DNA of 64,000 nucleotides from NCBI RefSeq assembly GCF_002284565.1, contig NZ_NPKI01000017.1, forward strand, positions 1 through 64,000. The letters run 5' to 3'. Shown here piece by piece: positions 8,157 through 17,931 of this stretch (position 1 is the stretch's first letter; each line of letters begins with the position of its first letter). The position numbers and the translations under genes were made by a program. The stretch is from Mesorhizobium mediterraneum. Lineage in GTDB: Bacteria; Pseudomonadota; Alphaproteobacteria; Rhizobiales; Rhizobiaceae. Below the pieces are notes generated by a model, which had not been told where the DNA came from, did not search any database, and saw only the letters and a list, made by a program, of their open reading frames with translations.

Positions 8157-9233
8157 ATGACATCAGATTCAGACAAGGCAGTTGAGCAATTGCTCGATAC
8201 GCCTGACCTTGCCACCGCGCTGGAAAGCGAGCAGTTCAAAAAATTTCTTGACCAGGTGCCGATCGCTATCGCCGTGTCGGATTTGGGCGCCAAGGAGCGC
8301 GTCGTCTATGCAAATCCAGAATTTGAAAAAGTGTCAGGCCTGAAGGCAGCCGAGCTTACCCGGCAAAACTGGGGAGCACTTTCCGGCATTGGCATCCACC
8401 AGCAGAAGGGCCGGCCTCTGCCCGAGGCCTTGGTTGAGGAAACCGATTTCGTCGGCACTTTCCGGCTGGAGCGCGTCGGGGACAACCCGGCTCTTGTCGA
8501 CGTTTATTCAAACATCATCGTGGACGACAACGGCACGAACTGCTTCCGACTGGTGGCTCTGGTCGACGTGTCATCCCATGGCGAAACTGAAGAAGCGCGC
8601 TTGGTGGAGGAGCGCGTCCGCGAGAAGGACACCCTGCTGCGCGAACTGCAGCACCGGGTGAAGAACAACTTACAGATGATCACCGCATTGATCCGTCTGG
8701 AAACCCGTAACGCAACCGAGCCCGACCAGAAAAGGTTTGAGAGGCTCGCCGGGCGCGTCGACGCTCTGGCGATCCTCTACCAGACGCTTTCGGCAGACGA
8801 GCACAAGGATGATGTCGATCTCGGCGTTTATCTTAGCCAGATCGCGTCCGCGGTGATGGGGTCGCATGCAGTTGAGGGGATCCGCCTCGACATGAAGGTG
8901 GATACCTATCCGGTGTCGATCAACGTCGCCATGCCAACGGGACTGGTCGTGAACGAATTGCTCACAAATGCACTCAAGCATGCCTTCCAAGGGCGTGAAG
9001 GCGGGACGATAAAGCTGCACAGCATCGCCGATGGCGACGGCTGCCTGGTCATAGTTGCGGACGACGGAATCGGCCTGCCGGAAGGGGAGACATGGCCCAA
9101 GCCCGGCAAGCTCGGCGCGCTGATCGCGCGCTCGCTGACCGAGAACGCCAAGGCACAGTTCAACGTCGCCTCGAGCCCCGGCGAAGGGACGAAGGTCACC
9201 ATCGTCTTCACGCGATCGGCGGCAGCAAGCTGA
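8157..9233 (+). CDS. PAS-HisKA_2 sensor histidine kinase
   Basis: The 358-residue cytoplasmic kinase begins with a PAS domain (about residues 28-140: PIAIAVSDL, VYANPEFEKVSG, then the G(I/T) turn region). A HisKA_2 dimerisation box follows, with the phospho-accepting histidine at about 166 in LQHRVKNNLQ. The ATPase domain has N box NELLTNALKHAF and G boxes ADDGIGLP and GEGTKV. This class often controls the general stress response in Alphaproteobacteria; the PAS lacks the GRNCRFLQ flavin-binding motif of LOV domains, so the signal is unknown. An ATG at 8114 is out of frame. No response regulator is adjacent. Confidence 0.85.
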   Translation: MTSDSDKAVEQLLDTPDLATALESEQFKKFLDQVPIAIAVSDLGAKERVVYANPEFEKVSGLKAAELTRQNWGALSGIGIHQQKGRPLPEALVEETDFVGTFRLERVGDNPALVDVYSNIIVDDNGTNCFRLVALVDVSSHGETEEARLVEERVREKDTLLRELQHRVKNNLQMITALIRLETRNATEPDQKRFERLAGRVDALAILYQTLSADEHKDDVDLGVYLSQIASAVMGSHAVEGIRLDMKVDTYPVSINVAMPTGLVVNELLTNALKHAFQGREGGTIKLHSIADGDGCLVIVADDGIGLPEGETWPKPGKLGALIARSLTENAKAQFNVASSPGEGTKVTIVFTRSAAAS

Positions 9234-9387
9234 CAATGGCAGAGGGCCGATGCTTTCATGCTCCGGGCCTTCCCGCCGCGGCCCCGGGTGCTTGGCGCAT
9301 GCACGTCGCCGTTCTTCAGGTATGCCGTACCCGACGCGGCAAGAACGCCGCGCGCCGTTAGCACCTATGCTATCTATGTGGGTCTGG

Positions 9388-10788
9388 CTAAAGCTGAGAC
9401 TCAACCGGAAGGTGGCGGACCAGGGCCGCCAGAATCCGGCGAAATATTCCGGCCTCTGGTTCGTCTGTGTATTCTTGGAGTTTGCCTTGGTCGCATCCAT
9501 GCCAGTGCAGTACATTGTTCTTTAATTCCAGCCGATAGCTGGTTTCTGGTGATATCTCCGCTTGAAAAGAGCGCCGAAGTTCACCGACTAATTCGGCATC
9601 CTCAAAGAGCACGCCCATCTCCGAGTTCAAAGACACTGACCGGGGATCAAAATTGAAGGAACCGACGAACCCAGCCCTGTCGTCAACCGTGAACGATTTG
9701 GTGTGCAGACTGGCACCCTTGGAGCCAAACACAGAGATTGGCTGTCGGCGAGTGAAGGGCTGGAGCTCGAACAGTTTCACGCCATTCCTCAGCAATCGCT
9801 TGCGATAGTTCGCATAAGCTCCATGGACTGCGGCGACGTCTGTAGCGGCCAAGGAATTGGTCAAAACCGAAACGTCAACTCCGTTGCTGACGAGGTCTAA
9901 CAGGATCGCGGAGCCCCTTTTGCCGGGGATGAAATAGGGAGATACGATTTCCAGACAGGTGCGGGCCGATTGAATGAGGGGAAGCAATTCCTTCGTAAGC
10001 CAGCTGCGACGTCTCCAACCCCTCACCTTCTCTGGAGGATCGGAAATCACCCGAACTCGATCCACCCAATGCACGTCGTTGCTAGTTGCGATGAACTCTG
10101 CGATGGATCCTCGGTCACCGACCCCGTTCAACAGCATTGATTGGGTTTCGAGATCGCTTCCTGAAAACAAATCGCAATGCTCGTTCTCAGCGGCTGATCC
10201 CAGGACACTAATTGATTTTGCGTCCTCGCAAGCCCAGAAAGCCTCAAATATTTCGGCGGTTTGCTGCACGGCAGGACCGAGGAGCAGCACGTCCAGGTCG
10301 CGGAAATTGGTTTCCGCTGCGTCGAAATAGGCATCGCCAACGTTCCGCCCGCCTACGATTGCGACACTGTCGTCAGCGATCCATGCCTTGTTGTGCATCC
10401 TCCGGGTCAACGCGAAAATGCGCAATACAAATTCCACAGCGCGCATGACGCTGCGTTGCCTCACGCCGCTTGGATTAAACAACTTCAACTCGATGTTTGG
10501 ATGATTGCTCAACGCCAGATATGCGGAATCGTTCTTTCGCGGATTGGCGTCATCAAGGAGCATGCGCACACGCACGCCGCGCTCAGCGGCCCGGAAAACT
10601 TCCTGCAAGAGCAAGCGGCCAGTATGGTCATCGTGCCAAAGGTAGTACATGAGATCGAGACTGCGAACGGCACTCCTTGCCGCCAGAACGCGCCCGGCGA
10701 AGGCGTCATAATTGTCCGGGACCAGCAGCAAGCCGCTCTTGCCTGCTTTGATGTTGTCGTGCGCAATCCGCGTAATGGATACATCCAT
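9388..10788 (-). CDS. Phospholipase D / cardiolipin-synthase-like protein
   Basis: The 466-residue product carries two HKD motifs, HNKAWIADDSVAIVGG (about 132) and HTKSFTVDDRAGFVGS (about 376), each followed by the GGxN/GSxN turn. These are the two half-sites of the phospholipase D superfamily. No N-terminal membrane segments of classical cardiolipin synthase are present, so it fits the short rhizobial PLD proteins acting on phospholipids or nucleic acids. The ATG at 10788 is preferred over a TTG one codon upstream; GAGGG lies about 12 bases before it. It follows the EEP nuclease-like gene in the same direction. Confidence 0.85.
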   Translation of the reverse strand: MDVSITRIAHDNIKAGKSGLLLVPDNYDAFAGRVLAARSAVRSLDLMYYLWHDDHTGRLLLQEVFRAAERGVRVRMLLDDANPRKNDSAYLALSNHPNIELKLFNPSGVRQRSVMRAVEFVLRIFALTRRMHNKAWIADDSVAIVGGRNVGDAYFDAAETNFRDLDVLLLGPAVQQTAEIFEAFWACEDAKSISVLGSAAENEHCDLFSGSDLETQSMLLNGVGDRGSIAEFIATSNDVHWVDRVRVISDPPEKVRGWRRRSWLTKELLPLIQSARTCLEIVSPYFIPGKRGSAILLDLVSNGVDVSVLTNSLAATDVAAVHGAYANYRKRLLRNGVKLFELQPFTRRQPISVFGSKGASLHTKSFTVDDRAGFVGSFNFDPRSVSLNSEMGVLFEDAELVGELRRSFQAEISPETSYRLELKNNVLHWHGCDQGKLQEYTDEPEAGIFRRILAALVRHLPVESQL

Positions 10789-10846
10789 CAAAATTGACTA
10801 CCCTCGATAGAAACCCGGCCTCGCTCAAAATCGTAGCAAGAACCCG

Positions 10847-11668
10847 TCAAAGGTAATCTGGTTGCAAATGTAGCTGTCGAAGCCCCTGGAGATTTAATCG
10901 TGCCTTGATCGGTAGATGATCGGAGGCGATCCGAGATAGCGGTGTTTGGTGCACTTCGAGGCTGGAAATCAGACTTGGTGGTTTGGCCAGAATCCGATCG
11001 AGCGCAAGCAAAGGGAATCGCGAAGGGAAACTGGGCAGCACGGTGTGAATTGGACCAAAATGCGGCAGTAGCGCCAGCAACGAGGATCTGCTGTGCACTC
11101 GCCATTCGTTGAGATCGCCAAGCAAAATGGTTGGCCTTAGGACCGAACGCGTTGCCTCAAGCAGCGCGCTGGCTTGCTTGGTGCGCGACCGCCGGAGTAA
11201 TCCAAAATGTGCAGCGATCACCCGCAGCACCACACCTTCGATTTCCAAATCGACGATCAAAGCACCGCGTGGCTCTAGGCCGGGTAACCTTACTAGACTG
11301 ACAGCCTGGACCACTCCCTTGCGAGCTAGTATCAAATTGCCGTGCCACCCATGGGATCCAAGGTTCTCAGGCGTGTGTGCACTAACCAGATCGGTTTCTC
11401 GTCGAAGCGACTTGAGATCCAACAGGCCCTGCCGCCTTCCCGTACGTTCATCAACTTCCTGCAAGGCAATTATGTCGGCGCCTAGTTCGCGTATGACATC
11501 ACCAACCCGCTGCGGATCGAACCGGCCGTCGGTGCCGACACATTTATGGACGTTATAAGAGGCGATCGTCACGCTGCCGGGAACGCGGTTCGCCTTGATC
11601 GACGTTGGTGGTTCTTGGCAACAAGCGGCTGCGAACGAAGTTGAAAGCGATGGAGTCTGATCGAGCAT
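10847..11668 (-). CDS. Endonuclease/exonuclease/phosphatase (EEP) family protein
   Basis: The EEP fold motifs are in order: IASYNVHKC (first strand and Asn), ADIIALQEVDER (catalytic Glu), GNLILARKG, HFGLLRRSR, ILLGDLNEW (Asp/Asn pair) and the final SDHLPI (catalytic His). The family includes Mg2+-dependent nucleases and phospholipid or inositol phosphatases. The frame stays open to 11770; neither start has a good ribosome-binding site, and I chose the ATG at 11668 as nearer the domain. The gap to the phospholipase D gene is 58 bases, so the pair probably forms a lipid or DNA processing operon. Confidence 0.8.
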   Translation of the reverse strand: MLDQTPSLSTSFAAACCQEPPTSIKANRVPGSVTIASYNVHKCVGTDGRFDPQRVGDVIRELGADIIALQEVDERTGRRQGLLDLKSLRRETDLVSAHTPENLGSHGWHGNLILARKGVVQAVSLVRLPGLEPRGALIVDLEIEGVVLRVIAAHFGLLRRSRTKQASALLEATRSVLRPTILLGDLNEWRVHSRSSLLALLPHFGPIHTVLPSFPSRFPLLALDRILAKPPSLISSLEVHQTPLSRIASDHLPIKARLNLQGLRQLHLQPDYL

Positions 11669-12011
11669 GCAAATTAAGTTGCCATTCGAGGAGACTGCCA
11701 GAAACCAAAGGCAGGAGGGCAGCGAGAAACGAGTTGATTGACCAACGAAGTGGAGGAGGAACAGTTCCATCGAAGGCCGGGTTCAATACGACCGAGGCCG
11801 GAGAGCAGGGCAACCAATGCCGCCAGCTACATCCGCTGCGGGGCCCGATTCTCAGATCAGTGAGAACGCTCTTGAGCAACTGGGTTGATCCGTTGGCGTT
11901 ATAGCTGTCTGAAGGACGGCAGCGACGACCCGACTCCTGTCGCCGACGCGATCAATCTGTTTGTGGTGGCACTGGCCGGCGTACGCTCTTGAATTCCGTC
12001 CAGTGTAGCGC
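11669..12011. other. Intergenic, nothing recognised
   Basis: The 343 bases lie upstream of the EEP gene and downstream of the iron-permease-family gene. If the EEP protein starts at 11770, the first 102 bases belong to it. No conserved structure is visible in the rest. Confidence 0.35.
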
Positions 12012-12377
12012 TCAGGCGCCAGAGACTCCCACGTGCTCAGCTTCTTGATCGGCCGCCGCCGCTTCCTTTTCAAGCCTCGCCAAATGGGCCTTGATCTCCT
12101 CAGGCTCGGCGTGCTCCAGCCCGACGACATTGTTCCTCGTTTCCTTCAATGCAACGATGATCTCGTCGAGCTTCGCATGGATGGCAGCGGTGTCGCGATA
12201 GCCCTGGATCAGCACGACACCGGTAATCACTATCGCAGCCACTGAGAGCGCATAGGTGATTACGTTTGTGAGCCCAAACGGAACCATCGCAGTGCAGGCT
12301 ATCATCGCGACGATCAGCACATAGAAGCCGGGCGGACGAGACAGAAAGTCGGCGATCACGAAGAGAAATCGGTTCAT
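12012..12377 (-). CDS. Low-affinity iron permease family protein
   Basis: The 121-residue product has two hydrophobic segments (about residues 13-33 and 39-60) and a charged helical tail (LDEIIVALKETRNNVVGLEH). This is the arrangement of bacterial members of the low-affinity iron permease family, which are much shorter than the fungal Fet4 transporters. Iron transport by this short form is not established. GGGGA stands 6-7 bases before the ATG at 12377, so the upstream codons to 12419 are excluded. It appears monocistronic. Confidence 0.75.
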   Translation of the reverse strand: MNRFLFVIADFLSRPPGFYVLIVAMIACTAMVPFGLTNVITYALSVAAIVITGVVLIQGYRDTAAIHAKLDEIIVALKETRNNVVGLEHAEPEEIKAHLARLEKEAAAADQEAEHVGVSGA

Positions 12378-12577
12378 GCGAATCCCCGGACGAACGATGT
12401 GATCCGATTGGGACCGCATTTCGGGTGCTCGTCAATGGCACCCTCTTTTTTGTTGGCCTACTGCCCACGTCCTCGGCCCGTCCTGATCTGGGGCGGGCGG
12501 AACTCCGCTTATTTGCCGGTACGCGCTTGGAACCACCGCAGACACGTGGCGTTTGGCGTTCTCACAGGAGAAAAGCC

Positions 12578-12877
12578 ATGCCCGACAACGATCAGGAATT
12601 CAAAAGCAAGTTTTGGGATTCGATCCGTTCCGACATGACGGCAATGATCGGCGTCCCGGGCGTCCACCCTCGACCGATGACAGCGCAGTTCGATGGTGAC
12701 CGCAACGTTATCTACTTCTTCACAGCGAAGGACACCGACTTGGCCGAGGCCGTTGCATCTGCAAAGGAAGCGACACTAGTCTACTCCGCTAAGGGACATG
12801 ACCTGTTCGCCACCGTCGAAGGCTCACTGAGCCTCGAAAAGTACCCTCACGCAACGAATATCACGCATCTCATCTAG
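12578..12877 (+). pseudogene. General-stress pyridoxamine-phosphate-oxidase-like protein, C-terminally truncated
   Basis: A good CAGGAG precedes the ATG at 12578. The 99 residues match the first part of the general stress protein 26 / PPOX-like flavin-binding family: FWDSIRSDMTAMIGV, HPRPMTAQFDG, IYFFTAKDTDLAEAV, LVYSAKGHDLFATVEGSLSL. The family is usually about 150-165 residues. Here the C-terminal half, including the RLWNPxxxAWF region, is replaced by a short unrelated end (KYPHATNITHLI). The break lies just before the start of the unrelated ABC cluster, so it may mark an old recombination boundary. Confidence 0.65.
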
Positions 12878-12941
12878 GGGCTGCGCCACGGCAGTCACGT
12901 TCGCACGAGTTCTGTTTTCTCGCTCCATCGAGACTGCGAAT

Positions 12942-14264
12942 TCATGCGTGCGGGGGCAGTGTCGCGCCGTCACGCCGGGTCCGCACCCAGTCCAGCGCAC
13001 GGTGATAACGCAGGCTGAGCTGCGGGGCGAAGCTCATATAGAACGGCGCGTAATGCAGGGGCTCGACCTTAAGGGACAGATCCCTTTCCGGCACGCCAAG
13101 CGCCCATTCGGAGAGGATGCCGCCGAGCATCGACCCAGTAGGCACGCCGCGGCCCGACAGGCCGGTCAGCGCCACCACGCCCGGCGCCAGCCCGTAAAGT
13201 CGCGGAATTGTGCGTTGCTGCATGTCGAGCTCGCCAAACCAGAGGTACTTCCAGCGCAGTTCGGTACGGATCTGCGGGTGCAGCCATTTCAGGCGATCGG
13301 TCATCACCTGGCGCGTATAGTCGAGATCGCGGCCGCGCCGCCCCATCGGGAACATGGATGCCACGATGCGGCCTTCCGCATTGTACTTGTAGACGAAGAT
13401 GTCGCCGCGCCCGTCATGGATCGACGTATTGCGCGGCAGCACCGTGCGGCGCTCCTCCTGCGACAGCGGCTGCGTCGCTGCCACGAACACGCGCATGATG
13501 CGGAAACTCTGGTCGAGCTTGGGCCAGCCGCCCACCGTATATGCGCCGGTCGCGAAGATCACCTTATCGGCCAGCACGCCGCCCTTGGCCGTGACGACGC
13601 GCCATTTGCCGGCCTCCGGCTTGACCTCGGTGACCGCTGAGCCGGTATGCAGGCGTCCGCCCTCCTGGATGACCGCGCGGGCCAGTCCACGCGCATAACC
13701 GAGGGGATTAAGATGGCCAGCCTCTTCATGCACCCAGCCGCCGTGAAAGCGCCCGCTGCCCGTGATCGCCTCCATTTCGGCGCGATCGACGAAGCGGGTA
13801 CGGGCCCCGACGGCGTTGTAGTCGTCCGCCTTGCGCCTGAGTGTCTCGACGGCCGATGGATAGGCGGCAGCCTGGACGAACCCGTTGCGCACCCATTCGC
13901 ACTGTATCTGGTAGCGCTCGATCATGTCGGCGACACGATCGGCGGCCCGGGTCTGGCGCTGGATCAGCCGTTCGGCCCAGGGTTCGCCGATAAGCTTGCG
14001 CAATTGCGGCAGGCTGAAATGGATAAAGGTCGGCGTGCAGTGGCCGGCATTGCGTCCGGAGCCGCCGAAACCGGCCTGCTCGGCTTCGAGGATCACAACC
14101 TTGATGCCGGCGCGGGCGAGTTCGAGCGCCGTGGTCATGCCGGTGTAGCCCGCGCCAACGACGCAGACATCGGCCTGAACCGTCTCGTCCAGCGGACGCG
14201 TCGATGGTGCTTCACCTGCCGTGGCGTACCAAAGCGTCGCATCGAACGGCGAGAAATTCGCCAC
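12942..14264 (-). CDS. FAD-dependent amine/amino-acid oxidase (PuuB-like)
   Basis: The 440-residue flavoprotein of the DAO superfamily has an N-terminal dinucleotide fold (VVGAGYTGMTTALELA) and the motif GGSGRNAGHC typical of gamma-glutamylputrescine oxidase-like enzymes. The C-terminal FAD contact is LTGLSGRGVPTGSMLGG. It probably oxidises a secondary amine or N-substituted amino acid imported by the adjacent ABC transporter. The GTG at 14264 is preceded by GAGGGGG at a good distance and lies 11 bases after the permease gene. It is the last gene of the cluster. Confidence 0.8.
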   Translation of the reverse strand: MANFSPFDATLWYATAGEAPSTRPLDETVQADVCVVGAGYTGMTTALELARAGIKVVILEAEQAGFGGSGRNAGHCTPTFIHFSLPQLRKLIGEPWAERLIQRQTRAADRVADMIERYQIQCEWVRNGFVQAAAYPSAVETLRRKADDYNAVGARTRFVDRAEMEAITGSGRFHGGWVHEEAGHLNPLGYARGLARAVIQEGGRLHTGSAVTEVKPEAGKWRVVTAKGGVLADKVIFATGAYTVGGWPKLDQSFRIMRVFVAATQPLSQEERRTVLPRNTSIHDGRGDIFVYKYNAEGRIVASMFPMGRRGRDLDYTRQVMTDRLKWLHPQIRTELRWKYLWFGELDMQQRTIPRLYGLAPGVVALTGLSGRGVPTGSMLGGILSEWALGVPERDLSLKVEPLHYAPFYMSFAPQLSLRYHRALDWVRTRRDGATLPPHA

Positions 14265-14275
14265 CTGCGTCCCCC

Positions 14276-15166
14276 TCAACTGAGATCGCTGCGGGCATCG
14301 AGCGCGTCGCGCAGGCCGTCCCCGATAAAATTGAAGCTGGTGACCGCGAGCGTGATGGCGATGCCGGGAACGATCGCCAGCCACGGCGCACTGCCCAGAT
14401 ATTGCTGGGCGCCATTCAGCATGTTGCCCCAGCTCGGCAGCGGCGGCTGGATGCCGTAGCCAAGGAAGCTGACATAGGCTTCGAGCAGGATTGCCCGGGC
14501 CACCGTCAGCGTCGCAGCGACGATGATCGGGCCGATGGCGTTGGGCAATAGTTCGCGGAACATGATCCAGCGGTTGGAGAGGCCGAGCATGTGGGCGGCA
14601 AGAATGAAGTCGCGTTCGCGCAACGAGCGCACTTCCGTCGAAACGATCCGCGCCACCTCCATCCAGGTCGTCACCGCGATGATGACGGTGATCATCAGCG
14701 GGTCGGGTCGGATGAAGGCCGCGAGTGCCAGCAGCAGGAAGATGCTCGGAAATGAGAGGAAGGCGTCGGTGAAGCGCATCAGCGCGGCGTCGACGCGGCC
14801 GCCATAGTAGCCGGACAAGACGCCGATGACCGTGCCGATGACGATGCTGATGAGCATGGCGCAGAACCCGACCAGCAAGGAGATGCGCCCGGCATGGAAC
14901 AGGCGGGCGGCCACATCGCGGCCAAGCGGGTCAGTCCCGAAAATATGTCCGCCGGTCATTGGCGGCGCGAAGCGGGCGCGCAGGTCGATAAAGAGCTGGT
15001 CATAGGGCAGCAGGTAGGGTCCGAGCACGCAGGCGATGGTCAGCACCGCGATCATGACGACGCCGAACATCGCCAGCCGATGGCGGCGGAAGCGGCGCGC
15101 GGTGCGGCTGCGCCACCAATTCTCGGGAGGCAGGTCGAGGTTGGCTGGGGTGACGGTGGACATCAT
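14276..15166 (-). CDS. ABC transporter permease, DppC type
   Basis: The 296-residue inner-membrane permease has a cytoplasmic basic N-terminus and a first transmembrane segment at about residues 31-53. The family-specific FGTDPLGRDVAARLFHAGRIS block follows, then five further segments with the EAA loop (EVRSLRERDFILAAHMLGLS) that contacts the ATPase. It pairs with the adjacent DppB-type permease. GAGG before the ATG at 15166 overlaps the end of that gene, and the two are 8 bases apart, indicating translational coupling. Confidence 0.9.
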   Translation of the reverse strand: MMSTVTPANLDLPPENWWRSRTARRFRRHRLAMFGVVMIAVLTIACVLGPYLLPYDQLFIDLRARFAPPMTGGHIFGTDPLGRDVAARLFHAGRISLLVGFCAMLISIVIGTVIGVLSGYYGGRVDAALMRFTDAFLSFPSIFLLLALAAFIRPDPLMITVIIAVTTWMEVARIVSTEVRSLRERDFILAAHMLGLSNRWIMFRELLPNAIGPIIVAATLTVARAILLEAYVSFLGYGIQPPLPSWGNMLNGAQQYLGSAPWLAIVPGIAITLAVTSFNFIGDGLRDALDARSDLS

Positions 15167-15174
15167 CGGTATCC

Positions 15175-16125
15175 TCACGCCAGCCGGATGCGCGGGTCGA
15201 CGAAGGCGCTGATTAGATCGGCCAGCAGATTGCCGATCAGCACCAGCACGGCCGAGAACATCAGCAGCCCCATTACGACCGGATAGTCGTTGTAGCCGAG
15301 GCTGTCCAGAAACAGCCGGCCCATGCCAGGCCAGGTAAACACGGTCTCGGTGACGAGAGCCCCACCAAGCAGCGCCGGCACCTGCAGCCCCGCTAGCGTG
15401 ATCATCGGAAGCAGGGCATTGCCTACGACGTGTTTGAACAGCACGCGCCGCGGCGACAGGCCCTTGGCCCGCGCGGTCTTGATGAAATCCTGATTGATCA
15501 CGTCCAGCGTCGCGGTGCGCATGTAGCGGCTCCAGATCGCGACATCGACCAGCGCGAGCACCGATGCCGGCAACACGAGGTGCCAGAGCACGTCCCCCAC
15601 GGACCCGCTGCCGATCGTGTACATGTTGCCGGCCGGAAACCAGCCGAGATTGAGCGAGAAGACGTAGATGGCAATGAGGCCGAACCAGAAGGTAGGCACC
15701 GACAGCGCAATCATGGCGCCGACAGTCGCGGCGTAGTCGAAGATGGAATAGCGCCGGATCGCGCCCATGATGCCGATCCATACGCCGAGCGTCATGGCGA
15801 TCGCCGTTGCGCTTCCCATGAGCAGCAGCGTCGCCGGCAGATGATCGAGGATCACCGTCAGGACGGGTCGATTGTCGCGGAAGGATGCGCCCCAGTCACC
15901 TTGCAGCAGATGCCACAGCCAATCGGCATATTGCACGATGATTGGACGGTTGAGCCCCATCTGCTCGGCGATGCGGTCGAGATCCTGCTTGCTGATGCCG
16001 GGCGTCAGGGCGAATTGCGACATCGGCCCACCCGGGGCAAGCAGCAGCACGAAGTAGCCGATGATCGACACGAGGAACAGCAGCAGCAGGCTTTGCCCGA
16101 TCCGCCCGACGATATAGCGTAGCAT
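15175..16125 (-). CDS. ABC transporter permease, DppB type
   Basis: The 316-residue permease opens with the DppB/OppB signature MLRYIVGRIGQSLLLLFLVS, then a periplasmic loop with the GLNRPIIVQYADWL region. Five more membrane segments and an EAA loop (RTATLDVINQDFIKTARAKGLS) follow. It forms the translocation channel with the DppC-type partner for a peptide-, opine- or amine-like solute. It lies 60 bases downstream of the binding-protein gene in the same operon. Confidence 0.9.
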   Translation of the reverse strand: MLRYIVGRIGQSLLLLFLVSIIGYFVLLLAPGGPMSQFALTPGISKQDLDRIAEQMGLNRPIIVQYADWLWHLLQGDWGASFRDNRPVLTVILDHLPATLLLMGSATAIAMTLGVWIGIMGAIRRYSIFDYAATVGAMIALSVPTFWFGLIAIYVFSLNLGWFPAGNMYTIGSGSVGDVLWHLVLPASVLALVDVAIWSRYMRTATLDVINQDFIKTARAKGLSPRRVLFKHVVGNALLPMITLAGLQVPALLGGALVTETVFTWPGMGRLFLDSLGYNDYPVVMGLLMFSAVLVLIGNLLADLISAFVDPRIRLA

Positions 16126-16185
16126 GGTGATCGCCCGATATTGGGGCCAGGTCGGGCGCAGCCGCCCGATCTGGCTTGGTTGGCG

Positions 16186-17856
16186 TCAGGCTTCCCAGTA
16201 CCAGGTGCCGATGTTCCAGGTGTCGATGCGGTTGTTGACGTTGGGGGTGAAGCCCGTCAGTCCCTTCTTGCGCCCACGCACCGTGGTGTACTGGAACAGA
16301 GGCAGCAGCGGCAGATCATTGCGCACCACTTCCTGCAGCTTCAGGTAGGAGGCCTTGCGCTCGTCGGGCACCAGAGAGTTCCCGCCTTCCTGCAGCAGCT
16401 TGTCGACCTCGGGGCTGTGGTATTGCCAGGTGTTCTGCCCGGCGCCGCCCGTCGCCACACTCGACGTCGATGCGAAGTAATCCGAGGTGTCGGGATCGGG
16501 GCCGGTCAGGAAGTCGATGCCGACGATGACGCTGTCGAACTGCGACGTCATCCAATAGTCGCCCCACATGACTGCCGGCGGCAGGTTCGAGATGGTCATC
16601 TCGACTCCGATGTCCTTGAACGACTGCTGTATGAACTGCTGCGCTTGCTCACGGATGTGGTTGCCCGCCGTGGTCGAGCAGGTGAAGGCGAGCTTGACCC
16701 CGTCCTTCGCCCGCACGCCGTCGCCGCCGGCGAGCCAGCCGGCTCCATCCAGCACCGCCTTGGCCTTCTCCAGGCTGAACTCGTGCTTGGGCAGATCCGG
16801 ATTGTAGTAGAACGACTGCTGCGGCATGTAGGTTTCGGTTGGCGTGGGCAGACCGTAATAGAGCGCGTCGATGATCGCTTGTTTGTCGATCGCGTGGTAG
16901 AGCGCCGAGCGCACCGCGGGATCCTTGAATTGCGGCTTGCCCATGTTGAGCGTGAAGCTTTCAACGGTGCTGCCCGCGACGAGTTGGACCTCGCGATCGG
17001 CGAGGCCCTTGGCTTCTTCATAGTGGTCCGGCGTGATCCACTGCAGGCCGGTGATGTCGATGTCGCCGGACTTGAACTGCGTGTAGAGCACATTGAGGTC
17101 CGGGATGTACTTGATGATGACGCGCTCCAGATAGGGACCCTCACCAAAGTAGTCTGCGTTGGCGAGGAGCTCGATGTGATCGCCCGCTACCCGCTTGCCC
17201 CATTTGAACGCGCCGGTACCGATCGGCGCATTGTTGAAGGGCGCGGTGTTCTTGTCAGCCGCCTCGCCAAGCGCATGCTTTGGAACGATGAAGGTCGATG
17301 CGAGGATCGAAGGATAGGGCGCGTAGGTCTTTTCCATCCGCCAGGTGATCTCGGTCGGCGAGACGACCTTGATGTCACGCACGAGGTCGTGGCCGGCGCG
17401 GCGCCAGCTGCGGAAATCGGGCTCGACCATCAGGTCCAGCGTGAACTTGACGTCCTCGGCGGTGAACGGTTGCCCGTCGTGCCATTTGACGCCGTCGCGT
17501 AGCTTGATCTTCCAGTTGAGGCCGTCGGCGGAAATACCGCCATTTTCGACAGTCGGCACCTCGGCCGCCAGGGCAGGCGTGAACTTGCCATCCGGGTCGA
17601 CGTTGAACAGCGGATCGAAAATGGCGAAATGTACGCCCTCGTCGACTTCGATATGCAGCAGGTGCGGATTGAACACCGTCGGCTCCTGCGAGAACCCGAC
17701 GATGAACTGGCCCGTCGGCTTGTCGGGTGCGGCCGCCAGCGCGGAGCCGCGACCGATGAGCGCCGGCACAGCGAGGCTGGCGCCGGTGGCGGCCATCAGG
17801 CCGAGTGCTTTGCGCCGGCTAATTTCCGGAAACAATGTGGTCTTGTCGGTGGCCAT
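16186..17856 (-). CDS. ABC transporter substrate-binding protein, family 5, Tat-exported
   Basis: The 556-residue binding protein has a twin-arginine signal (ISRRKALGLMAATG, cleavage after about residue 41) and the family 5 layout: the NPHLLHIEVDEGVHFAIFDPL opening, the GLNWKIKLRDGVKWHDGQPFTAEDVKFTLD block and the PAVRSALYHAIDKQAI block. Family 5 proteins bind peptides, opines, glutathione or similar; the ligand cannot be read here. GAGGAG lies 7 bases before the ATG at 17856. The neighbouring oxidases suggest an amine or N-substituted amino acid ligand. Confidence 0.9.
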   Translation of the reverse strand: MATDKTTLFPEISRRKALGLMAATGASLAVPALIGRGSALAAAPDKPTGQFIVGFSQEPTVFNPHLLHIEVDEGVHFAIFDPLFNVDPDGKFTPALAAEVPTVENGGISADGLNWKIKLRDGVKWHDGQPFTAEDVKFTLDLMVEPDFRSWRRAGHDLVRDIKVVSPTEITWRMEKTYAPYPSILASTFIVPKHALGEAADKNTAPFNNAPIGTGAFKWGKRVAGDHIELLANADYFGEGPYLERVIIKYIPDLNVLYTQFKSGDIDITGLQWITPDHYEEAKGLADREVQLVAGSTVESFTLNMGKPQFKDPAVRSALYHAIDKQAIIDALYYGLPTPTETYMPQQSFYYNPDLPKHEFSLEKAKAVLDGAGWLAGGDGVRAKDGVKLAFTCSTTAGNHIREQAQQFIQQSFKDIGVEMTISNLPPAVMWGDYWMTSQFDSVIVGIDFLTGPDPDTSDYFASTSSVATGGAGQNTWQYHSPEVDKLLQEGGNSLVPDERKASYLKLQEVVRNDLPLLPLFQYTTVRGRKKGLTGFTPNVNNRIDTWNIGTWYWEA

Positions 17857-17931
17857 GTCATTCTCCTCTGTAGTTACGCGGTTGCGTTGCTCATTATCAA
17901 TCCGCCCTTCTGCCGGAGCGGCCTGGTTCAA

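Noticed and set aside
16141..17502. A 453-codon plus-strand frame antisense to the binding-protein gene
   Set aside because: It is a GC-rich antisense shadow of a clear family 5 binding protein.
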